From Marthasterias glacialis (lineage: Eukaryota > Echinodermata > Asteroidea > Forcipulatida > Asteriidae), in NCBI GenBank assembly GCA_911728455.2, contig OU452225.1, positions 4,416,325-4,480,324 of the forward strand: a stretch of 64,000 nt of DNA, read 5' to 3'. Below, in pieces: positions 11,040-23,100 of the stretch (positions are counted from its first letter, which is position 1; each line of letters opens with the position of its first letter). Below the pieces are notes generated by a model. The model ran no database searches and was not told the DNA's origin. It worked only from the letters and a program-made list of their open reading frames with translations. A program made the position numbers and the translations under genes.

Positions 11040-11850
11040 TGAAGTATAAATGGTTGCTTACACCGTGAAGGCTATGCCCAGGCCCTCCTGTATGTACAAT
11101 TATTGGTGATGAACCGTGCAGGTCTTGGATATATTGACCGAAATCATTCAAATCAGGTGTGTACAAATATGTAAACGTCATTGTTAGAGACATCCGAGTA
11201 AATATACATTTCTGTACACAAATTCATTCTGCACGAACACACTGTGTTTCAATGCAAAGTGGAAGAGCCAAACGTTGATCAAAAATCGTTTAATGAACAA
11301 TAACAAAGAGTTTAAATCTCTAGGGAATGACTATTTTATCACGAGTTTTTTTCTTACCTATAAGGGAAACATCTCAAGCCATTCTTCCAGATTTTGTCTT
11401 CAAAATTGCGAACAGAAATCTACAGTTAATGTTGACTATCAATACCAAAATGACTCGTTCAATAAAATGAGCTGATCACCATTTTTAGACTGGTTTAGGT
11501 AAAGAAAGAGTAGATTTCCATTAGTAACGGTTTAGTGTACGCTTGTAAAATATATTTACAGGGCTGTGTCTGAGAGTTGTGGTTTGAAACGATGCAGGGG
11601 TCGCTTGGTGTGTTTCTTAAGAACAATGTCCTGTAACTGCAAGCTTTGTGTATGGACAATGAATCGATTGAACGAAATGGTTTCATGATACAATGGTGGC
11701 ACATCACCTCAGAGTTTGGAATGCGAAGAATTTTGAAGAGGTTACAATTAACTCTACAGTGGATACACCATTGTTAATTAAACCGAACGTGTGTTAACGG
11801 ATCACAATTAATAGAATATCGTTCGATAAAATGAGCAGATTGCAAAAATG
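11040..11850. pseudogene. Possible third, highly decayed copy of the receptor 5' flank
   Basis: Scattered similarity to 7030-8200 and 51905-53100: acaattattggtgatg followed by a tgcagg word (11095-11130) and agctttgtgtatgg with gaatc (11640-11665), in the same order and orientation. No start codon or signal-peptide exon is left. Low confidence. Confidence 0.25.
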
Positions 11851-13490
11851 ACGTAGTCCAATGTTTGCATTATTTGGGAAGCCGCACAGTTATACTAATC
11901 CTCATTAAGTAACAGATCTTTGAATCGTCATCAATTTGGCTTTCATTTCCTTATTCAACGTAACGTCGACAGCTAATTGATGTTTATTGTTTCAGTTTGA
12001 TAAAATGACCCAGTACGCTATTCCTCTATTCACAACTTATCAGTGTGAATCAATATCTTGTCGGTAAGTGATGACGTTTTGGAGCAGGAAGTATTTTTTT
12101 CCAAACATATTACTAGATAAATGTTGAGAAAAGACAGAACATTACGCGGTGATCGGACTAAACCTTAAAAAGTTACGGACAAAAAAGTTGGTAGAATAAT
12201 GATTGGGTTAAATTCCCTTGCAAGTTGACAACAAAACAACTTGAAGCAACAATACAGCTATCCACTTAGTAGGCCACCAGGGTGGGTTAATGTACAACAT
12301 ATGTAATTGCAAGCCAACAGTAAACACTGTACTCTTTCTGCACTGTGCACAACTTTTTGTACGAGAGTGAACGAAATATTGTTTAGATTGAGTGAAATAA
12401 TTTGAGGGACGAAATATTAATTCGAGTGAATTAAATATTAATGTGTTTTTACCTGTTCTCCTTTTTCAACTTGTGCGTTTTTGGGCTCCGTACCGAGATT
12501 ATCAGAAACAATTTTATTCGCCCGAACATTTGTTTTTCTTTAACACTACACTGTCCAGTAAAAACATGAGTGGCATACAAGTAGTAAGATGTACAGTGGA
12601 ACACGTCACGCCAACTACCTAACTTTCTCTTTTCACTTCAAAGCACTTAACGAAAATTTAACAATCTTATAGTGTAATGTCGTTAATGACCACCAATATA
12701 CAGATCATTTTGCATATTACAATTAAAAAAAAACTTTCTATGGAATTTCATATATCTCCATTATTTTCTTTTTAAATCTTATTAATACTTCCTGTATTTC
12801 GAATCAACAAACATGTATGTGCATAATTTAATAATACAATTGCATATGCCTAATGTGATGAACATAATCTAGTCTCATGTAGCAGCTGTGGAATACAAAA
12901 CAAATATGCAATATGTAATACGTCTTTATAAATCATTCTTTCCTCCAGAGAAAAGTGACAAGAGGTTACGTATCCTCATTGTACTTTTTGACAAATCAAA
13001 TTAGCCCAAACTAACAAACACTGCCGGCCGTGCACAAACTTAGGGCAAGACCAAAGATGGGCAAGACCCACTAAGTCGTTGACTCACCGTTGGCATTAAA
13101 TTTACACGTTTTGTTGTATACGTAGTTACATATATCATTTAGGCAAAAATAATCATACAGGCAACCTGGACAAATATATATATTTTTTTTTTATAACCCT
13201 AGTTCTTCCGTCACCTTAATAACTATATAATCGTCTCAATCTATGAATTTTTTTGTGTATAGAATGATAGCCATAATAAAGTATACACCTCCTAATCTAC
13301 CTTAAAGTAGTTCAAATTGGACTTAGATAAGATAGGAATGCCTGTCCATATGATTAGCATTTGTTATTTGGGTATACCGGCCCCAGTCCTTCTCAATCCT
13401 TCACTTTGGCAATTTGGGACTGCAAGGGTTAGGACACGTTCAAATCCATGCATGCTTCTCTAATTCATTCGAAATAGGGTTTCTTTTTTA
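11851..13490. other. Intergenic, no recognised gene; small MITE fragment at 12080-12190
   Basis: The segment 12080-12190 (tattactagataaatgttg, gcggtgatcgga, aaaagttacggacaaaa) resembles the inner end of the MITE family. The rest is AT-rich and shows nothing I recognise. Confidence 0.35.
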
Positions 13491-13624
13491 ACTGCTATTG
13501 CATCCAATTTCGTTTTCGTGCACGCATTATTTCGTCCAACTCTTCGTTTTCGTCCGTCTGTATTATTTATATACATTCAAGACAACCCACGCTTCACAAT
13601 TCTTCATGTTAATTTCTACTGCAT

Positions 13625-13890
13625 TTTTTTTTTTTTTTATAATTAATGACATAAAATGGTTGACCAGCCTTTTTGCTGTTGGCCGACCTCATGAATATGT
13701 ATGATATTTTATGACTAAAGTGAATAGTCTTCAGTTGAATTTCTACCACCTATTTTTTATTTATTTATTTGTTTATTATTATTAATATTATTTTTTTTTA
13801 CAATTAATGACATTGAATGGTTGACCAGCCTTTTTGCTGTTGGCCGACCTTATGAATATGTATGATATTTTATGACTAAAGTGAATAGTT
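13625..13890. repeat. Direct duplication of about 95 bp
   Basis: A T-run followed by aattaatgaca and ggttgaccagcctttttgct, through to atgactaaagtgaatag, occurs at 13625-13726 and again at 13790-13889, separated by about 65 bases of T/A-rich DNA. It lies just downstream of gene A. Confidence 0.85.
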
Positions 13891-14023
13891 CATTTTGACT
13901 GTGACCATTGATGCAAGGCAGCATTCCTTATCAAACCAAATTGAATGATCCGGGTGTTAAATCGAATTGGCCGGGAAAACGTAATACCAAAATGACTGTC
14001 ACATCAGTTTCAGGATAAACCAC

Positions 14024-14029
14024 TTTATT
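14024..14029 (-). promoter_or_regulatory. Candidate polyadenylation signal of gene A
   Basis: AATAAA on the minus strand starts 11 nt beyond the stop codon. If used, the 3' UTR would be only about 30 nt. Whether it is used cannot be told from the sequence. Confidence 0.4.
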
Positions 14030-14039
14030 CAGCATGCAT

Positions 14040-14105
14040 CTAGTTATCGTCAAACTCTGGCTCGATGACGCTGAAATTCTCATAAATTGTTTGTGATGCT
14101 TGTGT
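14040..14105 (-). CDS. Gene A exon 27: C-terminal tail and stop
   Basis: This exon has acceptor gttttccag, 21 codons and a TAG stop. The tail contains [16 protein letters not shown]. Tyr-Glu-Asn fits the Tyr-x-Asn pattern bound by Grb2-type SH2 domains, comparable to the Tyr-Val-Asn of the Tie2 tail. An AATAAA signal follows 10 bases after the stop. Confidence 0.9.
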   Translation of the reverse strand, partial: TQASQTIYENFSVIEPEFDDN

Positions 14106-17100
14106 CTGGAAAACAAAGAGCAAAAAGAAAGAGATAAAGCGAACCGACGTCCAACCCAAAACTAGACATAGTGAGTCATTTTTATAATCGTTCGTGTCAT
14201 TAAGATGTATTTCGCAAACATCTAACAGCAGACCATAAAAGAGCAGTTTCAGGCCGGTCTTAATCACTTGGTTCATTGGAAGTTTGAGCCTTTGTCTTTA
14301 ACTAATCTTGCCAAATGTTAAATTGACCAAACAATGAAACGTTGAGCAAAGTTAATAAGAACATTTACAATGATGGCCGGGACTTGTCGTATTTTCTCCA
14401 GAGCTTCAGTGATTTCTTCGAAACCTGGACGCTTGTTTGGTGCTTTCTCCCAACACTTCAACATCAAGTTGTAGCTGCAAACAAATGATTAAAGAGTAAG
14501 ACGTTTACAACAGCATATCAGTATCCACAAGCCCTATATTGTGATCAATATAGACTAAAAAGCACTTTATTGTACCATCAGCTTTTAGAATGATTGCTAC
14601 TATTTAATAGAGATAACAGAATTGTAGCAAAGCAAATGACGGCGTGATTTGGTTTATCTTACTCCGATATACGATTATATACTCCGAGTCATATTGGTGG
14701 TGTGTGTTATGTAAAGTTCTGGTTCTGTGTTTATAGCAAAGTCACAGTATCTCGACTAGTCAGTGATCTGGTGGTGAATGTTGAATGCTGCTTACATATC
14801 GTCCGGGCAGTTTTCTGGTTGAGGCATTCTGTATCCATCGAGTAATTTATCAGCCAGTTCCCTGCTCTGAATACCTGGGTAAGGAGTTCCTCCTAGAGAT
14901 TTTAACATGAAATTGTTTCAGTATTGTACACAATTGTTTCAATGTAATGTAAAACCCTTTTCGACGTTTTGAAGAAGCAATAAAATCAAACTTCACGATA
15001 GATTTTTTTTCTTATAAAGTCTACCCCCCCGAAAAAAAAGAAGAAGAAGAAAATGTAACTGAAACAATTTAAACAAGTATTCAAACATGTGAACTTCGTT
15101 AGATTGAGTTTAAAGTACTCACCAAATGTCGCAATTTCCCACAGTAAAACTCCGAAAGACCATCTAAGTGTTAACCACAATATAAACTTATTTCAAATAA
15201 AATGGATGACGTTGATTTATGTGGTAATGACATAGTGGTTCAGTGTCACTTATGTGAAGTCGTTATATTTATTTTTTTAATTTTTTTTGTATTATTATTA
15301 TTTTTTTTTAATCTCCTTGACCCCAACAGTTGTTACAATTTTGTTCTGCCAAACGAAAAAGTCAAAGGCTGTTTTATCCACAATTGATGCTCAATAATTA
15401 TACATAACTCAAACATCTACGGGGCCTCAATTGAGAAAAACTAAAATAACTGGAGTTCTTCTGTTCATGCTTTCGAAACAATTTCGTTCCCTCGAAATGA
15501 CTTCGAACGCACAAAATAACTTCGAGCAAACAAAACAATTTCAAAGCAAATAAATGATTTTCTTCGAGCGCGCGAAATCATTTCGTGCACTAAAAATATG
15601 ATACTTCGTACATTTAACACTATAAATCATTTGTTCGCACTCGAAACAAGTTCAAAATTATTTCGAGCGCACGCTCGAAAAAGGGTATTTCGTGTACTCA
15701 AAATAACTTATTTGTCGTGTACGAAATGATTCGTGAGCACGAAATAAAGAATGCAACTTATTTCTTGTTACATGTATTAGCGTTTTCTTCGTTTGTCCTT
15801 TTAGGGGCCCCATAGTTATTTGACTTGTACTTTTAACTACACCAAACACCCACGATGCAGTTAATGACTTACACGTCACTTTTGGAGACATATCGGCGAT
15901 GCGTCAAAGATTCAATGGCCAACCAGCGCAGGGGAATCCGGGTCTAGGAACAAAAATGAGTGTAATAATGAGCGCTGATGATCGAAACGGTCATTATTAA
16001 TTATTAAGATTTATAAGTGCAAGGTTTTAGAAAAAGAAAAATAGTTTTGCCATAGTGATTTACGTCTGAAATATTTAGAACTTAATTTTCCAATCAAACA
16101 AAAACGAAACAGACGTATATTCAAAATGTTTCTTAAAATTGTTTGTTTTAAGTGAATGCACTTGGCTTTGTTGTGGAGGTAAATACAATAGAAAATGGCT
16201 GGTGTCAAGCATGGCTTGTAATCAATATTTAACTCGGTTTAATAAATCCTTACAAATGCTCTAATTGAACCATTGAGTCAATGTAGGCTCACCTTAGATT
16301 CCTGTACATAGACGTCTTCTCCTCTGGACAGTCCAAAATCAGAAACCTTGGCAATCAACTCTTCTCCAAGAAGTATGTTCCGCGAGGCCAAGTCACGGTG
16401 AATTATCTTCAACAGGCAAAAAGACACTGGTATAGTTTATCACTAGTGTGACGATTTCACTTATACCATTTATGAGTATGGTTAGTTTCAAACGATGTGA
16501 TAATTAGCATAATTCAGTTCGAAAACACGCTTGGGTCATGTTCCAGAAATAGAAGGGGAAACAAATGCTGAAACAAAACAAGTGATCACTACTGATTGCC
16601 CCCTGCATTGAATCGTTCTAATAACCTGGTGCCAAACAATTACCGTAAAAATTAGGGGTTTCACCTTTGACAAAAAGCATTAACTGTAACTATCTTGAAT
16701 CAACCGTAAATATATCACCCTGATATAACCGGCTTTAAATAGAGACAGCACATTATCAAACTGCTTTTTGGTGTAAAGGTAACTTTTACGGTGACAGTTG
16801 TGCACCTTTGCTGCCTTGTCAAAAATCAATATAAATTACTCTAAACTTTTATTAGGGTAAACATTGCCCACCCCAGCTTCGGCAAGGTGTTGCATTCCTC
16901 TTGAAACATCCACACCGAACTTCAACAACTGTGACAATGTAACAAGAGAAGCCTTGTTTTTAGAGCATTGACCCTGGAGATGTCTTTGCCGATTATTCCG
17001 TAGATATTTACGTAGGTTATCTCCTGGTAGGAATTCCAAGGCAACATACAGCGTTCCTGTAAACAAATGAGACAATTATAAGCATATAGCTGCTTTTAGC

Positions 17101-20100
17101 TTCTTTTCGTAATTGTCAATATCCCACAGAACTCGGAAAAGTATTGAGTATAGAGTAACATACATGGGTGTATGGGTTACGCAAGAAAAATAGTATTGAT
17201 TCCGTATTAAAATTTAACATATTTTGAAATATTCCACTTTTTGCAGTCTAGATTAGTCGTGCTTACTTTGATGGGAAGTTTAAAACGTGTCAGATAAATC
17301 TATCGTTGAAAACGAAAGGTGCTATCATTCGTAAAGACAACCAACCAGCAAAATTAAAATGAGCTTATCAGACGAAGAGCTAACTAATTCTTCAAGTAAC
17401 CTATCAGCATGTATAATTATGTAACAAACCTACCTGCATTAAAGCAAGCACCCAATAGCCCAACAACATTGGGATGTAGTCCGATTACAGTCATCGTCTG
17501 AAACTCCTTCAGGAAGTCATCAGCAGCATCTTGAGAAGCACCACCTTTAAAGCAATTGATTTTGAAATAATTTAATTATTTCAAAATCAATTGATTAACT
17601 TTGACTTAAGCTATGTTGTACGTGGTTTGATCCCAAGCTGACAACATGGCATATCCGAACGGTTAATACATTCATACATACAGATGCAATGGTTGATATG
17701 TATACCTATTTCATTAAAAGTTACTACGAAACATAAACAAGGAATAACGAATGATTGGTTGTTTCCTGACCTTTCAGCATTTTCACGGCTGCTTTAGTGA
17801 CCTTTCCTTTCGTTTTGACGCCACCGAGATGCACTTCTCCGAAGTGTCCTTTTCCAAGTATTGCATCTTCCACAATCAGATGTTTCCATTTAATTTCCCA
17901 GTCCATTGCCCACTTGGGGAGACCAATGTCCTCGTAGATGTCTTTATCCTCGGTCAGATGTGCTGCTTTTGACGGTTGCATTTCCATTACCGGTTGGTTC
18001 AGATTAGTAGCGATCTCATAGGGAAACATTACAAGTAAATTAAAGGTTAAATGTAGGAGTGGCCATGCTGATAGTGAGTTTTTCACTTTTTGTGATCAAA
18101 TGAAAGCAAGTTTAAAAAAAAATGTACATTTGGACTCAATCAGTTGTCCGAGTCAAGAGAAAAAAGTGAAAGACGGAACACACTTTTAAGCATGTAAACA
18201 CAATGTCCTTAATTTCGACTGTTACAACCGAAAATAAAGTAGGGGTCTTGAAATTCTATTTTATCGACTTTGACAGCAATCCAGACAAATGTTTTTGAAT
18301 GGAAGATTGGTACTGGTATGAACTGCATAACCAGTAAGCTTTCAGACTGATTCTAAGAAATACAACTTTGAATAAACCTGTATTTTACCTTTAGTTTACT
18401 ATTTATTATTAACAATTGAAACAAACCGGAATGAGATTTTCATTCCCCGAACAGCCTGCTTGGCCGTGTAGATCAACGTAATTTTTACACATTCTATACA
18501 GTTTTGCAAAGTTTAGTTATCAAGCCAAACAATGTCCAACGAATGGGACACAAATAACGAAAGTGTTACTTGCTGTTGTTTCCATCTAAATTTAACAGAA
18601 TTTTGTCACATATGGTAAAACGAGTTTATGTCATTTCTCATTTTGATAAAACATAATTGTTCGGGAACATAAAAATAATTAACTTTTGTGACAGAAGCAA
18701 AAATTTGAAATGTTTGAAATACGCTAACGGTCAAACATATCTGTTTAAGTGTGATAATGAGTTCTTGTTTCATCTTATACCAATACTCTCTTCGGTCTAG
18801 TGGAGCCTTCCAAAAGATCGTTGCGAGCTTTTCTGAACTTGAAGTAAAGGATGATAACAACTGGAACAAGAATTAGGACAATGAGTCCAAACAGGATCAC
18901 TGGAGCAATCAAAGGGTTACTTCCACTCATCTGCGTTCCGGCTGAAATATAGTGTAAATAATTACGTCAAAATACTGGAACTCGTTTGGGAGCGCGAATG
19001 AACAAACCACAATGACTCTTAAGCTCCCAGTCCCTCCCCATTTAGCAATAAAGACGATGGGCATATACTGGATTGGTAATTGTCGGGGAATAACAAGTTT
19101 CAATCTATAAACGCATTATTAAGTAAAGTTCATACCAGTACAAATATTTTAACACAGTCACAGTTCGGTCTGAAATACTGTCAAAGACCCACAGAATCTC
19201 ACTTTAAACCATGGTCTTTCATTTCTCCTGTAGGCCTATAAATACAACCTTACATGTATATAAGCTGAACACAAATGTATTTTTCCTAAAAACAGTCATG
19301 TAATATGCTAATAAAAATGCAACGAAGGAGAATTACATAAATTATAAATACAAATTTGTCTCAATAGTAGTATAGAGTGAGTATCTTGCTTCTTTTTGGT
19401 GTGTAGGGTGGAGGTTCGTGGAGGGTCAAGCGGTGAGGGGTGAGTGGAAGGTCAACCCCCTTCACCGCCAACCGCCCTCCTAACCGCCTGCCCCGATCCT
19501 ACACCAGAGTCGGGTTGTGTGGAATTTTAAGTTATAGAGTGGGTTGAATGAGTTGAACATGGTGTTACAGTTGAGTGGGTTGTATGAGTTGAACATGGTG
19601 TTGCAGTCGAGTGATCATCCACATACGGGTGTGCACAGGGGAACGTACGATGAATGGACATGGGTGTACAACGGGCAATATTATCGTGCAGTAGAGTACG
19701 AGATATTTTAAAGATAGAAATAGAAGGAAAAAAAAATGTGAGAAACTATGGGTGACCTGCCATGTACATGTATTTTCAATAGATAACACTATAATTTGCA
19801 TATGACTGCAAGACCACATAACAGCCACTGCAACTTATCAGCATGTTTGTAATATTAAACAATTTTCGTGTCAAAACAAAACAAATGATACCTTTAATTA
19901 GGAATCTAGTTTTATTATTCAATTTAAATTACATAATATTGGCTAGATCATAAAATTAATTCGTAATATAATTTACTACTTACATGTAACTGTAACTGGT
20001 TCTGAGTAAGTGACAGATGCATCCTGTAGAAAGTACCAGAATCATGGAATTTAATTCAAGGCAGCAACAACATGAATTTCCAACACAAGTCACCGATTTT

Positions 20101-23100
20101 GTTATACGGGACAGCCACTTTATAAGCGTCTATAGATTGCTGTTTCTTTTGATTTACCCGATAGAACAGGCCGTGTGTAAATCTTTTGCTTCATTCTATG
20201 CTCTGAAAACACAGCGATACTCATTTGTTCTGGTTGTCTACCCAATTTGCGACAAGGGTAACATCAAGGGTGTCTATGCAAATTCGTCTTAATTCAATCT
20301 ACCAAGACCGTAACTTTTTCAAGCTTAGTCCGTTCACCGCGACATTCTTGACTTTTCTCAAAATATATCTAGGATCATATTGGCAAAACATTTTTTTTTA
20401 CCGGGGGTTAGCTGTTGCCATTGTTTGGCTTTGGGTCACACGATTTAACTGTTTTTTGTGATTTGTGTTGCTTTTTGAACATAATTTCCACTTATTTTTG
20501 ATTTCTTTGCTAGAAAAGTGATAGTGATGAGTCACGTGATAGTCTGAAAAGGTTTTGGCGGCCATCTTAGATTTTGTGTTTGCAGCCTGTAATTAGCAAT
20601 TTCAACATGCTAACTTCTTACTTTCCAGATCCCAGAAATATTTAGATTTGTCACCCAAGCCTTAATATTTCTCCCTAGGCATTTTGCGGCGGCCATTTGG
20701 ATTTTTAAGTGAAAAAAACGCAAAAAAAAAAAAAAATCCCATAACTGGGATAAATTCATGGATTACAATGCACCTAAAGGTGACTCCAGTAACTAAATAA
20801 GATTCGAATTAAATTGATCTTGTAAAATGTACAAGTTTGCCAAGTTTCAAAACATTCGGACGAAAAATACAGAAGTTATGGGGAAAACACGACTTTTGAC
20901 CAAAAATGGGCGAACAAAAAACAGTCAAAAATGCCCTTTATTGACGTTTTTGGGACATTTTTGACGTCATCATATACATCTGTGGAAAGTTTTGACGAAG
21001 GTGCCCCCCGTTTCCCCGTACATCAAAAAAGCCCAGTCCTGATAGGGTTAAATAAATTTACCGTCCCATTGCCTCTGCTGACTGCTCCAACGCTGACGCT
21101 ATACTTCACTCCAGGATCCAGTGGTGCATTGTAGTAGCCGCCATAAATCTCGCCATCTCCAACTACGAAAGAGTTTTGTACCATCTCCTTTAGGATTTCA
21201 GCTGCGATGTAGTCATTGTTAGAGTCCTCGTAATGGATGGGATCTAACGCTTCCCTCTTAGTCTCCGTTGTCTCCCTCTTTACGCGGATCACGTAAGATC
21301 TGTACATTCACAAAAAGAAAACAGTAATGATTACAATGAAATGTATACATCACTATTCCCTTTCGATAAGTGTAGAAGCGGTATTCATCAACATGTTGTT
21401 ATTGGTATCAGCCTGAGAACTTACTGATTATGAAATTCATAATAGTACCAATCTTCTCTGGAAATATTTCTATGGAAGGTCTGAACTACTGTTAAAGTCG
21501 AGAAAATGGAATTTGAAGACACTGATTTTACATACATATACATACATACATTAAACAGAGCATTTATAAAGCACATTTTCGACAAGAGAAAAGCGCTGAG
21601 ATACAGATCAGTTTTAAGAAATTTCTTGAACATTGGCAAAGAGTTACAATTTCTAATGGACACTGGGAGGTTGTTCCACATTTGGGGAGCAACATGTGAA
21701 AGTCCGGTTGCGAGCAGATCAGAGTGTTCTGTTGGTTGAGTGTTCAGTAGGCGTGTGGCAGGCACGTAGGAATATGATTCTACGAGTGTAAAGGTCTTTA
21801 TGCCGATCGTAGAGGTTCTCGAAGATTCTTACGAGTCATGTAGTTGGTGACGCTTTTGATAGCTTGCTTCTCAACAACTTTGGACAGGAAAGGAATGTTT
21901 GAAACAGGTATGTAGTTTTTTTCAGCACATTGCAGTCAAGCGATTGTTTCTTTATGATGGGAGTGATCACAGCATGTCTGCGTGAAGTAGGAAAACACCA
22001 GCGCTAAGAGATCTTTTGAAAACCCGTGTGATAATCGGGACAAATGTCCGAGTGTTTTGTTTTAAGAACCACGTCGGCAATGGGTCCAAAAGACATGACT
22101 TTGAAGGAGCCTTATTGATGAGCTGTAAATTTGTCATTTTCGCTCGCTCGTTCAAATTCGTGAAAACCACAATCGGCAATATTTTGAGGGGCTGGATCCA
22201 TAGCTGCCCTCCTCAAGTTCTTTCTCAATGCTCCTGTATATTTTGTCAATCTTGTCAGTAAAGAATGTGGCAAAGCTAAAACTGAGATCTTGAGCAGACC
22301 TGTGATCAGGGATGATAACACCTTGGTGAAGAAGGGATTTAGCCTTCTTGAAAATGGTCTTAGTATCTGTGTTCTCAAACTCCGACCTGTAATGATCTAT
22401 CTTTATTTTGTCATTAACCACCTTTCTTTTGGTCAACATAAAGCTCACGATGGATTTTAATTTCGAGTGTTACAATCGAAAGTTTACAAAATGTATATAC
22501 ATGCTGAAAAGTGAACAAAACAAAAACACTGCACTTTCAGCTCTCCTTATGTGTTTTACATTTAATTTATTTCTTCCATTTTGGCAATATTTTACAGAGG
22601 AATTAGTTAAACTAGTATGAACTTTCAGATTGAGACCACCTACTTTGATTTCAAAAACTAATTACTGCTATTTTTTGTGTGTGTAATGAACGACAAAAAC
22701 AAAGGTCCGTGTGAATACATTAAACTCACATGCTTCTAATAATAATGTTGTTTACACAGAAACATAATAAAATGACGTAATAGTTTTAAAACAAATGATT
22801 ATCAATGAATATATGTAATCTTAAAAGAATCAACACATCAAAGAACATTTTACACCACCGGGCAGAACCAAATTTTGTTTGACTTGACATTTCTGTATAT
22901 TATTTATATAAATATAGAAAACCAGCTATTTGGGTTTTTTGCCTCTGACGAAGGTCCGGTTTGGATCGAAAGCTAAGGCCATCAACCCTACTAGTTTTAT
23001 ATAAAATAACTATTATATAAATTATATGTGGCACGCTTACAAGATTATAATAGCCACATAAATTGATGAAACATTGATTTGTCTTCAGAAATACCAATTG

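Noticed and set aside
11011-11211. Exon-like minus-strand frame with an acceptor-like tgtacag and donor gtaagc
   Set aside because: The peptide has no recognisable family and the DNA resembles the decayed receptor 5' flank, so it is probably chance.
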